A stretch of 64,000 nucleotides of DNA from positions 10,648,629 through 10,712,628 of the forward strand of contig OZ025241.1 of assembly GCA_964019155.1 (NCBI GenBank), read 5' to 3'. The position numbers were made by a program, and so were the translations under genes. Source of the DNA: Osedax fenrisi (lineage: Eukaryota; Annelida; Polychaeta; Sabellida; Siboglinidae). The notes beneath the pieces were generated by a model. It did no database searches, was not told the origin of the DNA, and saw nothing but the letters and a program-made list of their open reading frames with translations. Below are positions 51,247-63,665 of the stretch, one piece after another (the first letter of the stretch is position 1; every line of letters starts with the position of its first letter).

Positions 51247-52304
51247 GAGGAAAGTCTCCTATTACCGACCCCTACATGATTATTTGTAATAACTTATTCA
51301 ATATTAAATATATATATTTTAAATTTTGTAATTAGTGTAATATTATGACAATGAATAATGTGGCTATTTTAAATTTCTGATATAATTATATTTACAAGAA
51401 TAAACAGGGGGGTCGATAATCGGATACATGTACCTAATACCGACCCCCTTCTCCTATTACCGACCCACTAAAATAATCGTGGTATAAATAATTGTAGTAT
51501 TATAATATCTAATAAAAATAGTAGATATACATAATTATAATTAATAGACCCCCTTCTCCTATTACCGACCCCCTAAAATAATCGTGATATAAATAATTGT
51601 AGTATTATAATATCCAATAAAAATAGTAGATATACATAAATATGATTAATTATAACATTCACGCAATTTATTTTGTATTGAATTTATGTTTTAATAGTAA
51701 TATTAAATTTAAATTTAAACTTTATAGTAATTATATTAAAATAGTGTATATTATTATTTAATATGTATGTATATAATGTACTGGAAACATGAATCCTAAA
51801 TCTATATCAATGATACACAAATAACTTCATATTTGCGACATATTTTAAAGTAAATACGGATCTATTTTTATTGGATATTATAAATCACATGGGGTCGGTA
51901 TTAGGGTAATTTAGGTGGTCGGTAATAGGAAAATCATATGAGTTGCTATAATTAAGATATATTGGTTAATAGTTATTCAAATTAAATTATTTTAATAATA
52001 ATTATAAACATTGTATTGATCTACAATATTATGCGCAGTATTAAGTTTTCATTTAAATAATAAAGTATTTACAATAATTTAAAAAAAGTTATTATTCAAA
52101 TATTTAAAAAGTAAAAACAGAATATTACATTTTATCAAATAACAATGGTAGGATTACATATATTTTAAAACAAAATTCTTATTCATATTTTTCTTTAGAT
52201 TACTAACAGTTCGTGCATATATTATTTTTTGATATATCTTATAGTAACTGAGATACGAGAGGGGGTCGGTATTAATATAGGGTCGGTAATCGGGGACTTT
52301 CCCC
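51247..52304. mobile_element. TA-flanked GGTCGG-type inverted-repeat element
   Basis: It is 1058 bp flanked by TA. The left end is GAGGAAAGTCTCCTATTACC then GACCCC. The right end is GGGTCGGTAATCGGGGACTT then TCCCC. TAATACCGACCCC or its complement occurs at least seven times inside, three of them clustered at 51410-51475. It is a sister of the GGACAC family, with GACCCC in place of GACACC. Confidence 0.85.
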
Positions 52305-53703
52305 TATATATCTACTATATATAATACAACCTAATTATCATCTGAATAACGAATAATAATTATCCAAAATGAATAGATACGTGTATATAGTATATGCATA
52401 TAAAGTAATATATACATGTATATATTACTTTACTAATTATCAATGAATTGTAATCATTGAATATTAAAGTGTTACCCGACCTTAACTACTATATATAGTT
52501 TATTAGTATCAAACCTACATGTCCTCGCTAATATGTTCAAATATATCAGTGGGTAGATCGGTATCAGGCTATACTCTTATTAATAGGTTTAGGTATAACA
52601 TCTATAGGTATTATATAATCATTTTAAATAGTTATTATCCTGTATTCAAATTCAAATATAGTTGAATTGTTTAATATTATATATTATACATTATATATTT
52701 ATTTATGAAAGTTGTATGTATATATATATTAATTTATATCTATATGTGTATATAACCATATAGGGATAGTTGGAGGTATAAATAGGTATCAAAATTGTAT
52801 AATTATGTGTATATATATACAATATTATAAACATATATAATATATTATACACCTATATATATATAGGTATAAAATAAAAGTGTACAATATACAAATATGA
52901 ATTTCCTGATTAAAGTTTAATCAATAATTTAATATATCACCGTTGCTATTTTCAACAATAAATAATTCAAATTATATACATTGTATATATGCGTGTTTAA
53001 AAAAACATACACTTTAATATAAATAATATTATAAAATCAATATTATAATAGCTAAATTAACATATCAAGTTATTATATTATTTATATATATATATATATA
53101 TATTCAAATATGTGACTCATTACATCCATTAACGATGACTCAGATAAATTCTAGTGACCCAATGACCCCTATACCCGATGTATTTCGCATATCGCGTATA
53201 ACGACGTAGCTATATATATATATATGGGAACGAGTACTATATAGTACTATATATAAAGCTTATATACTATATATAGCCTATATCTACTATGCCTATATAG
53301 CCTATATAGGTATATAATATAGGTATACCTCCTGTATCGTAGTATCGTCAGTTCATCTCATTTTTCAGTAGTAGGATATTTGTTATATGACATTTTATGA
53401 TACTTTTTTCTAATTTTGTAATATTAGCTAACATTAGAGATGTTTCTATCAATCGATAATTTGTCATTAATATTTAATTTGTTTTTAAATTTATAAATAT
53501 AAATAAGTTAATAACTGTGTTAGTTATATTTCATCAATGTAACTTATTTTATAACTATCACCGTTTTCCGAATATTTCGCATTACCAAAACCCCAGAACT
53601 GACCAAAACCCTTCACGTCCCCTACTATAAACATGTTTCCCTCTGGTAACGTTTTTGTTATTAAAACTAGTGTTGAGAAGCGTGGGTTAAGTTATAATGC
53701 TAA
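52305..53703. other. AT-rich DNA without gene
   Basis: There are many short palindromes of CTATATAG and TATAGG type and (TA)n tracts at 53081-53102 and 53212-53225. Nothing coding is recognised. Confidence 0.5.
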
Positions 53704-54294
53704 GGTAATACTGCCTATAGGTAATACTGCCTATAGGTAATACTGCCTATAGGTAATACTGCCTATAGGTAATAGTGCCTATAGGTAATACTGCCTATAG
53801 GTAATACTGCCTATAGGTAATAGTGCCTATAGGTAATACTGCCTATAGGTAATACTGCCTATAGGTAATACTGCCTATAGGTAATACTGCCTATAGGTAA
53901 TACTGCCTATAGGTAATACTGCCTATAGGTAATACTGCCTATAGGTAATACTGCCTATAGGTAATACTGCCTATAGGTAATACTGCCTATAGGTAATACT
54001 GCCTATAGGTAATACTGCCTATAGGTAATACTGCCTATAGGTAATACTGCCTATAGGTAATAGTGCCTATAGGTAATAGTGCCTATAGGTAATACTGCCT
54101 ATAGGTAATACTGCCTATAGGTAATACTGCCTATAGGTAATACTGCCTATAGGTAATACTGCCTATAGGTAATACTGCCTATAGGTAATACTGCCTATAG
54201 GTAATACTGCCTATAGGTAATACTGCCTATAGGTAATACTGCCTATAGGTAATACTGCCTATAGGTAATACTGTCTATAGGTAATACTGCCTAT
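53704..54294. repeat. 16-bp minisatellite, about 37 copies
   Basis: The unit GGTAATACTGCCTATA repeats with almost no change; a few units read AGTGCC and one CTGTC. The unit junction forms CCTATAGG, a palindrome. There are no spacers, so it is not a CRISPR array. Confidence 0.95.
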
Positions 54295-54390
54295 TTATAG
54301 ACTGAATGTATACATTTAGGTTACGCGCGACTGATTTCAAGTATTGTAATATCTCAAATGTAGAGTACATGTACAACTATACCTATAGGT

Positions 54391-54518
54391 ACAATAGAAC
54401 AACTATAATTAAGGCGTTATACAACTAGTTATTCGTTAATAATTTTACTGATATGCATATCAGTTAAATGATTAACGAATAACTAGTTTTATACCGCCTT
54501 AATTATAATTGTTCTATT
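54391..54518. repeat. Long hairpin (about 60-bp arms) beside the minisatellite
   Basis: CAATAGAACAACTATAATTA, then AGGCG, TATA and AACTAGTTATTCGTTAAT return in complement after a centre of GATATGCATATC. A few mismatches occur. It is a foldback element or palindromic insertion. Confidence 0.8.
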
Positions 54519-54810
54519 TACCCGAAACAATATATACTGTAACCTAACCCATGGCTTATATTCCTGCAGGCTATATCCGGGTTTAAGGTTACTAAATACA
54601 CACGAGGGTGGTGTATATAGCCTATTCTGTACACGCAGTGCTATAGTACACATCTACTATAGTATGTGGTATATATATATATATATACGACGAAATGCTT
54701 CATTTATATATATATATAACTTAACTCTTGATTGAGATAAGAATTATAACATATATATATCATTTATACATATTATATATAATAGTATATTATCACATAT
54801 TTATATATAT

Positions 54811-54866
<56 letters not shown>

Positions 54867-55029
54867 ATTTAGATGTACATATTAATTAATACATTTAAGA
54901 TAACATTAAATAATTAATAATAGACGAATTGGAATAATATATTTATATTATGTGTGTATTAATTATATTAATTCACTACAAATATAAAATACACCTATAT
55001 ACATATATATTAATAAGTGTGTGTGTGTG

Positions 55030-55085
<56 letters not shown>

Positions 55086-55089
55086 TATA

Positions 55090-55652
55090 TGTTCGCAGTG
55101 ACGTCACATCTGTAAGGTGAGTCACGTTCCAAAATAATCGCTTAGCATCGCGATTAATAATTATTAATAGATCGATATCTTCATAATCACGACGACTAAA
55201 CTGCCGCGTGACGTCACGAATCAAGTGCGCATTCGCCGACTCAGTTTCTTCTTCTCCTCCTGCCAGCGACCGCTCCGTTATCGAACTATGGCCTAGATAA
55301 ACACGCGCACACTCACACACGCGCTCACACACACACACACACACACGTCGATTACGCAATAGAAAACTAGCTTATAAGCTAGTATTTAGATATATCGATA
55401 ATCACACACGGGTGGTAACGTAATGGTGGTCAGTAGTGGTCAGTAGTGGTCAGTAGTGGTCTCGGTCGGTAAGTGTCCTTAACGGCTGCAGCAGTCAAAG
55501 GTCTCAACACCGCCGTGGTCAAGCGTTTAGTATACTACTGTGCTATAGCAGTAGTAGTAGAAGTTGTGCTGGTACAGTAATTATTGTTACGCAATAAAGG
55601 AGGCTATCACGCACGCACTGTTCGACACCTATCGGTGACATCCCGCAGTTAG
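55090..55652. promoter_or_regulatory. GC-rich island with CRE palindromes
   Basis: TGACGTCA occurs at about 55099 and 55211, and GGTCACGTGACG with TGATGACGTAATA at about 55837-55862. The base composition is unlike the AT-rich surroundings. A triple GGTCAGTAGT repeat lies at about 55428-55460. A promoter region for a nearby gene is plausible but unproven. On the minus strand 55260-55100 is open and encodes RDYEDIDLLIIINRDAKRLF, which could instead be an exon. Confidence 0.35.
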
Positions 55653-55966
55653 GGGCGTGGTTATAGTTCACACGTCGCCGAGGTACTAGGACGACCTCGT
55701 TGTCTCGTTTCCTCATCCTCTCCTCCCGATCCGCCGCCGCCTACTCCTACGCCTACTCGAATACGGAAGTCACCCTCTCGAAGTGAAGTAATTACATCTA
55801 TAATTGATTAAGAGGCTGGCGGTGACCGCGATCGGAGGTCACGTGACGCTGATGACGTAATACTCGCGTATCTAATCGCGTTACGATTGCGTAACAATGA
55901 AACTATCGATTTCTACGCGGAGATGTTTGGTCGCGGTGTCTCGATGAGGTTTACGTCGCCAATGAA
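55653..55966 (+). other. Candidate coding stretch with one in-frame stop
   Basis: One frame runs GYSSHVAEVLGRPRCLV, then SSSSPPDPPPPTPTPTRIRK and SPSRSEVITSIID, a single TAA at about 55807, then EAGGDRDRRSRDADD, VILAYLIALRLRNNETIDFY and AEMFGRGVSMRFTSPM up to a possible donor GAA|GTAAAT at 55967. It may be two exons, or chance in a GC-rich island. The product is unknown. Confidence 0.25.
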
Positions 55967-55987
55967 GTAAATTATAATTATATAGTT

Positions 55988-56028
<41 letters not shown>

Positions 56029-56547
56029 CATTATATTATTAATTATAAATATTAATTTATAATCCATATTATATATATATAGTATATTGTTATTATTATT
56101 ATCAGATTTAGGTATAAATAGTACTTATTAAGTACCATGGTAAGTACCCTATAGGGTAATTGTAGAAGCAGTTATCCTCGTCGTCAATTACCCTCACAGA
56201 CTTTGACAACAGACCCCCCCCTCAAAGTCTGTGATTACCCTATATATATATTTGTGATACGAATACTTATGTAAAGTGTTCACGTTGCGAAGGAGTGGCT
56301 TATAAGAAAGGAAAGTAACAATAGGTTACCATAGTTACTAACTTAGTATCTTATAGTCCCCCCCCCCCGAAGATAGTCTTCTATGGAACTTATAATATCA
56401 TATATATATAATGTATATAGACATAATTAGTGACAACAAAGTTGTAATTATTATATATTATAAAGATTAAATGTGTTATCTGTAACTATATCGTGAAATT
56501 ATCGATGTATTCGCCATCGTAAATTCCGTAAGTCTCTAAATACTCAC

Positions 56548-56605
56548 CAATTCCTCATCGATGTAGCCATTGTATTGACGTGGGGAGCGCAAATATACAT
56601 TAATG
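56548..56605 (-). other. Candidate 58-bp exon
   Basis: On the minus strand the acceptor TTATTAG leads into INVYLRSPRQYNGYIDEEL and a strong donor ATTG|GTGAGT. A partial repeat of the same motif (YGIYDGEYIDNF) follows at about 56530-56490. The opposite strand is also open here, so the strand is uncertain. Confidence 0.25.
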
Positions 56606-56859
56606 CTAATAAATTATCAACTATATATAGTATAATTTAATATCGTCTAATTAGACGATATTAAATTCTTATTTTGAAGAACCATAAAATCAATATGAAA
56701 TTGAATATTTTGATTTATATGTATTTTATATAAAGAGCAAATGTATAAAAAATAATATATATATATATGCATATAATGAAATTGCATAGGGATTAATGAC
56801 CTTCATATTAACACGCGCATGTGTGACCTATATACACACTAACAGCGTATACTATTGAT

Positions 56860-56945
56860 ATCACGTGGTATATCACGAGGTATGCGTATCCATCACGAGG
56901 TGCGAGTGTGTCACGAGGTGTGTGTGGGTGTCACGTGGTATAATC
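56860..56945. repeat. Tandem TCACG(A/T)GGT motif cluster
   Basis: TATCACGTGGTATATCACGA is followed by three more TCACGAGGT units and TCACGTGGTATAA. Two units carry the CACGTG E-box. Confidence 0.6.
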
Positions 56946-57498
56946 TAGTGAAGTAATAATATCGGTACTACGCGAGTATACTATAGTATACTATAGTATT
57001 AAATCAGTACTACCTTTATAGTAGTGCATATAGTATATTTACTATAATATGTATACATTACAATATGTATAAAGTTCTCGGCGAATGATTTGATATAAAG
57101 CTCGTTATATCAAAGTCACCAGTGGCATAAAGTACACCGAATGTCGTACATTGTAAATATTGTACACATCGACATATATTGGAGTAGGTTTAATGCAAAT
57201 ATATTGTAGTGTATATATATATATATATATAATATACACTATATATACTATATATATATATTGTATGATATAATGTATTAAATATATTGCAATGTACTTC
57301 GATATAGTTCGTACAGGTATTGTACGAAATAATAAGATTTTAAACTATTATCAGATATATTAGGTGAAGGAAATAGTTTGGGGACCATTACTATAGTATC
57401 ACCCTATAGGTTACCTATAGTATACCAGTTTACTAATATACATATAAGGTGTCTAATATAGGCCGTTGAACGTTAACAAGTTAATATAGCTTATTCAG

Positions 57499-57633
57499 CG
57501 ATATTGTAATAGGGACGTTTACATCGAGGGGGGTTATGTGGAATTAGGGCAGAGTATGAGAGATGTATACATTCCGGTGGGGAATACATCACGTGTGACG
57601 GGGTCAATAGGTTACATCCGGGTGAGAACCGAC
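57499..57633 (+). other. Candidate 135-bp exon, well bounded
   Basis: The acceptor GCTTATTCAG is followed by 45 open codons and a consensus donor GAC|GTAAGT, phase 0 at both ends. The peptide starts RYCNRDVYIEGGYVELGQSM and continues RDVYIPVGNTSRVTGSIGYI then RVRTD, which looks like a beta-strand-rich domain with a partly repeated RDVYI. I do not recognise the family. Confidence 0.4.
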
Positions 57634-58272
57634 GTAAGTAAATGTTCAACTATACCGGATGTACTCGGTACGCCCACGTGGTCGTGATACTATGCTTTGA
57701 GTGTGCATACATTATAATAAATATAAGTGGTTTAAATGTTGAATCTTTAATTTTTTAATTTGTCTATGATGAATTTCCTATCTTCTACACGTTAAATTTC
57801 AGAGGGTATTCGCGCATAGTAAATGTCATCCAAATGACCTAACACAAATGTTGTCAAACATAAAGACACAGTACTCTCCTTACAAACGGAGTTTTAGCAT
57901 CATCGGTACATTACCCTCAGTATGACTATAGTCATATTAATTACATTAAACATATTATAAGTTACCCTTAGGGGTAAACTACTGCTCCTAGCTAGTTTAC
58001 CCCTGTGAGACTTCTAGTTTACCCCTAATTTCTAACAGTGTACGCTTAGCGCCGCACACCGTGTTCCCGTACAGTGTACGGCGTACACTATAGTGCGATA
58101 ATCTATAGTGATAACGTAATCAGGGACATGTGCTTGACGTAGGACATGGACTTGGACGTAGGCGTGACATGGCGCATGCGTGATAACCACGTGGATACCG
58201 GGGAATATATCGTGCCAATACCATCGATATATATATATATATATACTATTCAATATAATTGTACATATAAAA

Positions 58273-58329
<57 letters not shown>

Positions 58330-58525
58330 AGACGTACATTGTACGTCGTACAATGTACGTTATATACAGTATACTGTGTATATGGTATATATATATATAT
58401 ATATAGACGGGTATATAACAATAATGTTAGGTGGTCGTTGTACTGCTAGGTATGACTTCGCAGATGTAGCTGTGTATCACTATTCAAGTTCACGGTATTA
58501 AACCGCGATTATAATGTAAAATACG
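57634..58525. other. No recognised gene
   Basis: AT-rich with a long (TA)n at 58276-58325 and palindromic GTACATTGTACGTCGTACAA at about 58334. Frames of Tyr-Ile repeats here are translated (TA)n and are not genes. Confidence 0.5.
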
Positions 58526-58590
58526 CAGTGTATACACTGTACACTGTACAGTGTACACTGTACACTGTACACTGTACAGTAGACCGGTTG
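58526..58590. repeat. ACACTGTAC tandem palindromes ending in AGACCGGTT
   Basis: Five overlapping TACACTGTAC units lead into AGTAGACCGGTTGCG. This matches the left end of the element at 3776-4951. It is probably the remaining left end of another copy. Confidence 0.7.
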
Positions 58591-58601
58591 CGAGTGTAGG
58601 G

Positions 58602-60191
58602 TTGCACGACGTGCAATAAGCCGGAGCGGCTCGGACTTTTTTTGTTGAAAATTGCTGCACCTTCTAGCATTTTATGTTTGGAGTATTTCTGTCACAATGG
58701 TATACTTTTTTTTTTTTACATGTAGTATTCGCCGTGCGCCAGAGCTTTTAAAAATACCTATAAATATTTTTCTATAGAAAAAATACCGCTATTACCTATA
58801 TTGAAATCACATGACAATTACATTATAAACCCTTATAAACAACTAATTTTCAAATTTATATTCATTTTATTATACTCTTTAACCACGAACCTTCTTACTA
58901 ATACACCTTTTTATATTTTATATAACCCCAAACCATTTACTAAATGACAAATAACAACATATATGGATATAATCGGCTAATCTTACTGTATAAATAGTAA
59001 CTATAAAGATATTCGAATATGGGATATTGGTACTAAAATGAGATTTTATATATTTATGCTATTATAATAAAATTTGTATAGTTGGAATGCTTATCAAATT
59101 CTATAATAGAAGTCATATCTTAGTTTTTTTAAATTTTTATTTAAAAAAAAGTTATGACCACAATTGTGAAAAAAAAATTAGTAAAAATGTTTAATTTTGT
59201 AGATAGAAATTATGAATGTATTAATTTATTTATAATACATATTATAACATAACTCATTCAATAATGAATATTATATAATGAAATTAACATAATATATATA
59301 TTATAAATATAGCTATCTAAATATTTATAGAAATAAAAAAAATATCAGCATTTCTGACCAATATGGGGAAAATTGGGATTTTTTTTTTTAATAATATTTT
59401 TTTTATCTAAAATTAATATAATTTATATTTTTACAAAGCTCTTTAAATTCTATAATATAAGTTGTATCTTGATTTTTACAAATTTACAAAAGAAAAAAAA
59501 TGATAGAGCAAACTAATAATTTAAAATTTATAAAAAAATAAGATAAAAAGTAAAATATATTTTAAAAAATTTCTAACGATTTAAATTCTTTAAAAAAACC
59601 CTATTATTAATCCAGTCGATTGAAAAAAAATTTTTGTAATAGTGCGTAAACTTTTTTTTTTCAAATATAAAATTTATCATATTTTTACATTAAAATAGTG
59701 AATAAATAACCATATTTTATACTATACATTATTGTTTTAAAATTAATTTCATGTAATAGTACACTCATATACTTATGTATATATATTTATGTTTATATTT
59801 TTTTATAAATAATTTTTTTTTAATTAAAATTAAAATATTTTGTATTTTTCCAAAATTTCCTGGAAATTTCCTGGAAAATCGAAAAAAAATATTGTACAAA
59901 TATTATCTTATACAAAAATATATAATTCAAACTATAATTGCAGATAAAACTACAAAAAAAATTTGTAATGATGTTAAATCGAAGTTTCAAATATTTCCTA
60001 TCTCCTCCATGTTAAACTTCCTATCTCTTCATGTTAAACTTTAATGAGGTGGCGCACCTCCAATAATTAATTTTTTTAATTTTTTTTTTTGTATTCAATT
60101 TAATATGTTATCTTGTTAATATAAAAAAAAGTGCAGCAATTTTCAAAAAAAAATTACCGAGCCACTCCGGCTTAACGTGCAATGCACGTCA
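58602..60191. mobile_element. 1.6-kb inverted-repeat element with about 55-bp ends
   Basis: The left end has CACGACGTGCAATAAGCCGG, then AGCGGCTCGGAC and TTGAAAATTGCTGCAC. The right end (60131-60191) is the imperfect complement: GTGCAGCAATTTTCAAAAAA, then GAGCCACTCCGGCTTAACGT and GCAATGCACGTC. The interior is AT-rich with TTTCCTGGAAA twice at about 59868 and no transposase frame. Confidence 0.8.
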
Positions 60192-60839
60192 CTTCGATTA
60201 ATTTAAATTAAATAATAAGTCACGTGACCCAGTATGACCTATATGACCTGATTTTTAAAATATATTTTATATACAAATATATTTTAAATATTTCAATAAA
60301 TCTATTTTATTTATTAAATAATATTAATTAGATTATTTCACAAATGTCAGTAATTAACATCATTAAACCACTTATATTTTTTATAAACAAATGGATTACG
60401 GAGATACATAACCATTATTAGTATGTATAATTGACTATAAAAACGTATTTTTCATATAATAATTACTATTTCCAAAATAATGTCGTAACTTTAAATGTAA
60501 TTATTACGTTATTTAATGATTGTCTAGTTAATTATAGTGCAATACAATATACTTGTATACTCCTATGTATATAATATATACATATATATCTAATGGATGA
60601 AGTCCCTAGATCACAAACTTTTATAGACACGAATAGTAATATAGCGCTTGAAATTAAATCATAATGATTATGATAATTTTAAATATGATGGATTATGATA
60701 ATCCACATCTAATATTTTATTAACGCGTTTTAGTTGCACATTTTTGATCATAACTGTTTAAATATCAATTTGAAAAAATTAAAATATGAAGTCTATTATA
60801 GAATTGGATCAAAAGAACATTACTAATATATATATCAAC

Positions 60840-61724
60840 GGACATTTTCAACGGACATCTATGTCCGTTGAATGTCCGCTAGTGTCCGTTAGTGTCCGTT
60901 AGTGTCCGTTAGTGTCCGAAAATGTCCGTACTATTATATACTATTATACGTATATTTATACGTGTCCGTTGATCGTAATGTTACTCTTATATACTATTCT
61001 ACGTATATTTTACGTGTCCGTTGATCGTAATGTTACTCTTATATACTATTCTACGTATATTTATACGTGTCCGTTGATCGTAATGTTACTCTTATATACT
61101 ATTCTACGTATATTTATACGTGTCCGTTGATCGTAATGTTACTCTTATATACTATTCTACGTATATTTATACGTGTCCGTTGATCGTAATGTTACTCTTA
61201 TATACTATTCTACGTATATTTATACGTGTCCGTTGATCGTAATGTTACTCTTATATATTATTCTATATATATTTATACGTGTCCGTTGATCGTAATGTTA
61301 CTCTTATATACTATTCTACGTATATTTATACGTGTCCGTTGATCGTAATGTTACTCTTATATACTATTCTACGTATATTTATACGTGTCCGTTGATCGTA
61401 ATGTTACTCTTATATACTATTCTATGTATATTTATACGTGTCCGTTGATCGTAATGTTACTCTTATATACTATTCTATGTATATTTATACGTGTCCGTTG
61501 ATCGTAATGTTACTCTTATATACTATTCTATATATATTTATACGTGTCCGTTGATCGTAATGTTACTCTTATATACTATTCTATGTATATTTATAGATGT
61601 ACGCTGATCGTATTATACTTTTATATATGCATACAAAAACAGGTGGTAATTGTTATATGTTAAATTTATTATAAATAAAAAAATACAAAATTAACAATTA
61701 TCGTACTGTACCTACATTGAATAG

Positions 61725-61755
<31 letters not shown>

Positions 61756-62449
61756 ATAATATGTACAGTGAATAGAATAATATGTACGTATATATTATAT
61801 ACGTGTCCGTTGATCGTAATGTTACTCTTATATACTATTCTACGTATATTTTACGTGTCCGTTGATCGTAATGTTACTCTTATATACTATTCTACGTATA
61901 TTTATACGTGTCCGTTGATCGTAATGTTACTCTTATATACTATTCTACGTATATTTATACGTGTCCGTTGATCGTAATGTTACTCTTATATACTATTCTA
62001 CGTATATTTATACGTGTCCGTTGATCGTAATGTTACTCTTATATACTATTCTATATATATTTATACGTGTCCGTTGATCGTAATGTTACTCTTATATACT
62101 ATTCTACTTATATTTATACGTGTCCGTTGATCGTAATGTTACTCTTATATACTATTCTATATATATTTATACGTGTCCGTTGATCGTAATGTTACTCTTA
62201 TATACTATTCTACGTATATTTATACGTGTCCGTTGATCGTAATGTTACTCTTATATACTATTCTACGTATATTTATACGTGTCCGTTGATCGTAATGTTA
62301 CTCTTATATACTATTCTATATATATTTATACGTGTCCGTTGATCGTAATGTTACTCTTATATACTATTCTATATATATTTATACGTGTCCGTTGATCGTA
62401 ATGTTACTCTTATATACTATTCTACGTATATTTATAGATGTACGCTGAT
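60840..62449. repeat. 53-bp satellite in two arrays (60956-61609 and 61798-62449)
   Basis: The unit runs CGTGTCCGTTGATCGTAATG, TTACTCTTATATACTATTCT, ACGTATATTTATA. Each array has about 12 units, with a 1-bp shortened unit near its start (52 bp). A 10-bp GTGTCCGTTA repeat at 60890-60918 precedes the first array and shares the GTGTCCGTT core. Confidence 0.95.
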
Positions 62450-62570
62450 CGTATTATACTTTTATATATGCATACAAAAACAGGTGGTAATTGTTATATG
62501 TTAAATTTATTATAAATACAAAAATACAAAATTAACAATTATCGTACTGTACATTGAATAGAATAATATA
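61591..62570. repeat. 841-bp higher-order duplication of satellite plus spacer
   Basis: The spacer GATGTACGCTGATCGTATTA, with ATGCATACAAAAACAGGTGG, follows both arrays. Equivalent positions (the shortened unit; ACGCTGATCG at 61601 and 62442) are exactly 841 bp apart. Hence array plus spacer was duplicated as one block. Confidence 0.9.
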
Positions 62571-62746
62571 TATATATATATATATAATAATATGTACAGT
62601 GAATATAATAATATGTACATTGCATATAATATATATGTACATTGAATATAATATATATGTATATATATATATACATATATATAATAATAATATGTACAGT
62701 GAATATATATATATATATACATTGGATATAATATATATATACATTG

Positions 62747-62790
<44 letters not shown>

Positions 62791-62990
62791 ATATGTATAC
62801 ACTGTATACAGTGATTATAACAATATGTACATCGAATATAAAAATTATAATAATAATAATATGTACAGTGAATATAATATATAAATATGTACAATATAAT
62901 AATAGTAATATGTACAGTGAATTAAATAATATGTACATTGAATATAAAAATAATAATAATAATAATATATACAGTGAATATAGAATAATA
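62571..62990. repeat. Degenerate ATATGTACAGTGAATA repeat
   Basis: AATATGTACA(G/T)TGAATATAA units of variable spacing mix with (TA)n. Several are complementary to each other. Frames here are Tyr/Ile strings and not coding. Confidence 0.7.
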
Positions 62991-62994
62991 ATAC

Positions 62995-63159
62995 TTAAGA
63001 CATATCATTTATAAGTCCGTCTACAAAAGGACCGTAATCAATATATGGATTTATCATTAAATACTGTCTATTTCTTAACATATTTTCTACTTCCCTTTCC
63101 GAATAGACTTTGGGGGATGTTGGTATAGGAGGGGGTGTTGAAATGGATAGTTGAGGATA
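62995..63159 (-). CDS. Candidate terminal exon, interrupted by inverted-repeat element
   Basis: The minus-strand frame has QLSISTPPPIPTSPKVYSER, then EVENMLRNRQYLMINPYIDY and GPFVDGLINDMS before TAA (62995-62997). Composition and codon use stand out from the repeats on both sides. Reading upstream, the frame stops exactly where similarity to the element at 63160-63665 begins, with no acceptor. It looks like the last exon of a gene cut by the insertion, or a relic. The family is not recognised. Confidence 0.4.
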   Translation of the reverse strand, partial: YPQLSISTPPPIPTSPKVYSEREVENMLRNRQYLMINPYIDYGPFVDGLINDMS

Positions 63160-63665
63160 TATATATTATCACTTAAATTTATGTAAAGAATAATTATATA
63201 TATTAATTTAAAAAAATTTATTATTTTTTTGAATTATTTTGAAATAGATACTTTGTAAAATGGTGTATTTTCTCGAGTTTTAGGAGACATTAATATTGGT
63301 AATTTGTAGATATAAAAATGAAATATAGATATTATATTAATAATAAATATAAATAATGGTATATATTATATTAATTCATTAAATATAATACAAATACATA
63401 ATTAATTTTAAATATTAATTTAAATATTTGTAAACATCAAAGATAATAAGATGGCGTCATTACTATTATACATGGAATATTATACATTTTATCTTAAAAT
63501 AATAATTTATGTTTCAAACTTTAAATGCTTCGTGACCGAAGGTAATTATTTTTTTATAAAAATTGTTAATACATATTATACTAAAATATAGATATGTATT
63601 ATATTTTATATGAAGGATTAAAAATTGAATCGAACGAACCGGTCTACTGTACAGTGTACACTGTG
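63160..63665. mobile_element. AGACCGGTT-type element, right half only
   Basis: It aligns base for base over long stretches with 4440-4951, for example GATACTTTGTAAAATGGTGT and TTCTCGAGTTTTAGGAGACA. It ends CGAACCGGTCTAC then TGTACAGTGTACACTGTG. The left half and left end are missing. Confidence 0.85.

Noticed and set aside
53704..54294. CRISPR-like regular repeat
   Set aside because: The 16-bp units are directly adjacent with no unique spacers, and the host is an animal. It is a minisatellite.
58032..58449. Open frames rich in Tyr-Ile on both strands
   Set aside because: They are translations of (TA)n microsatellites. The same holds for frames at 62510-62938 and 28210-28262.
60912..61971. 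Frames of repeated TCPLIVMLLLYTILR
   Set aside because: They are translated 53-bp satellite, open only because the unit lacks stops in that frame.
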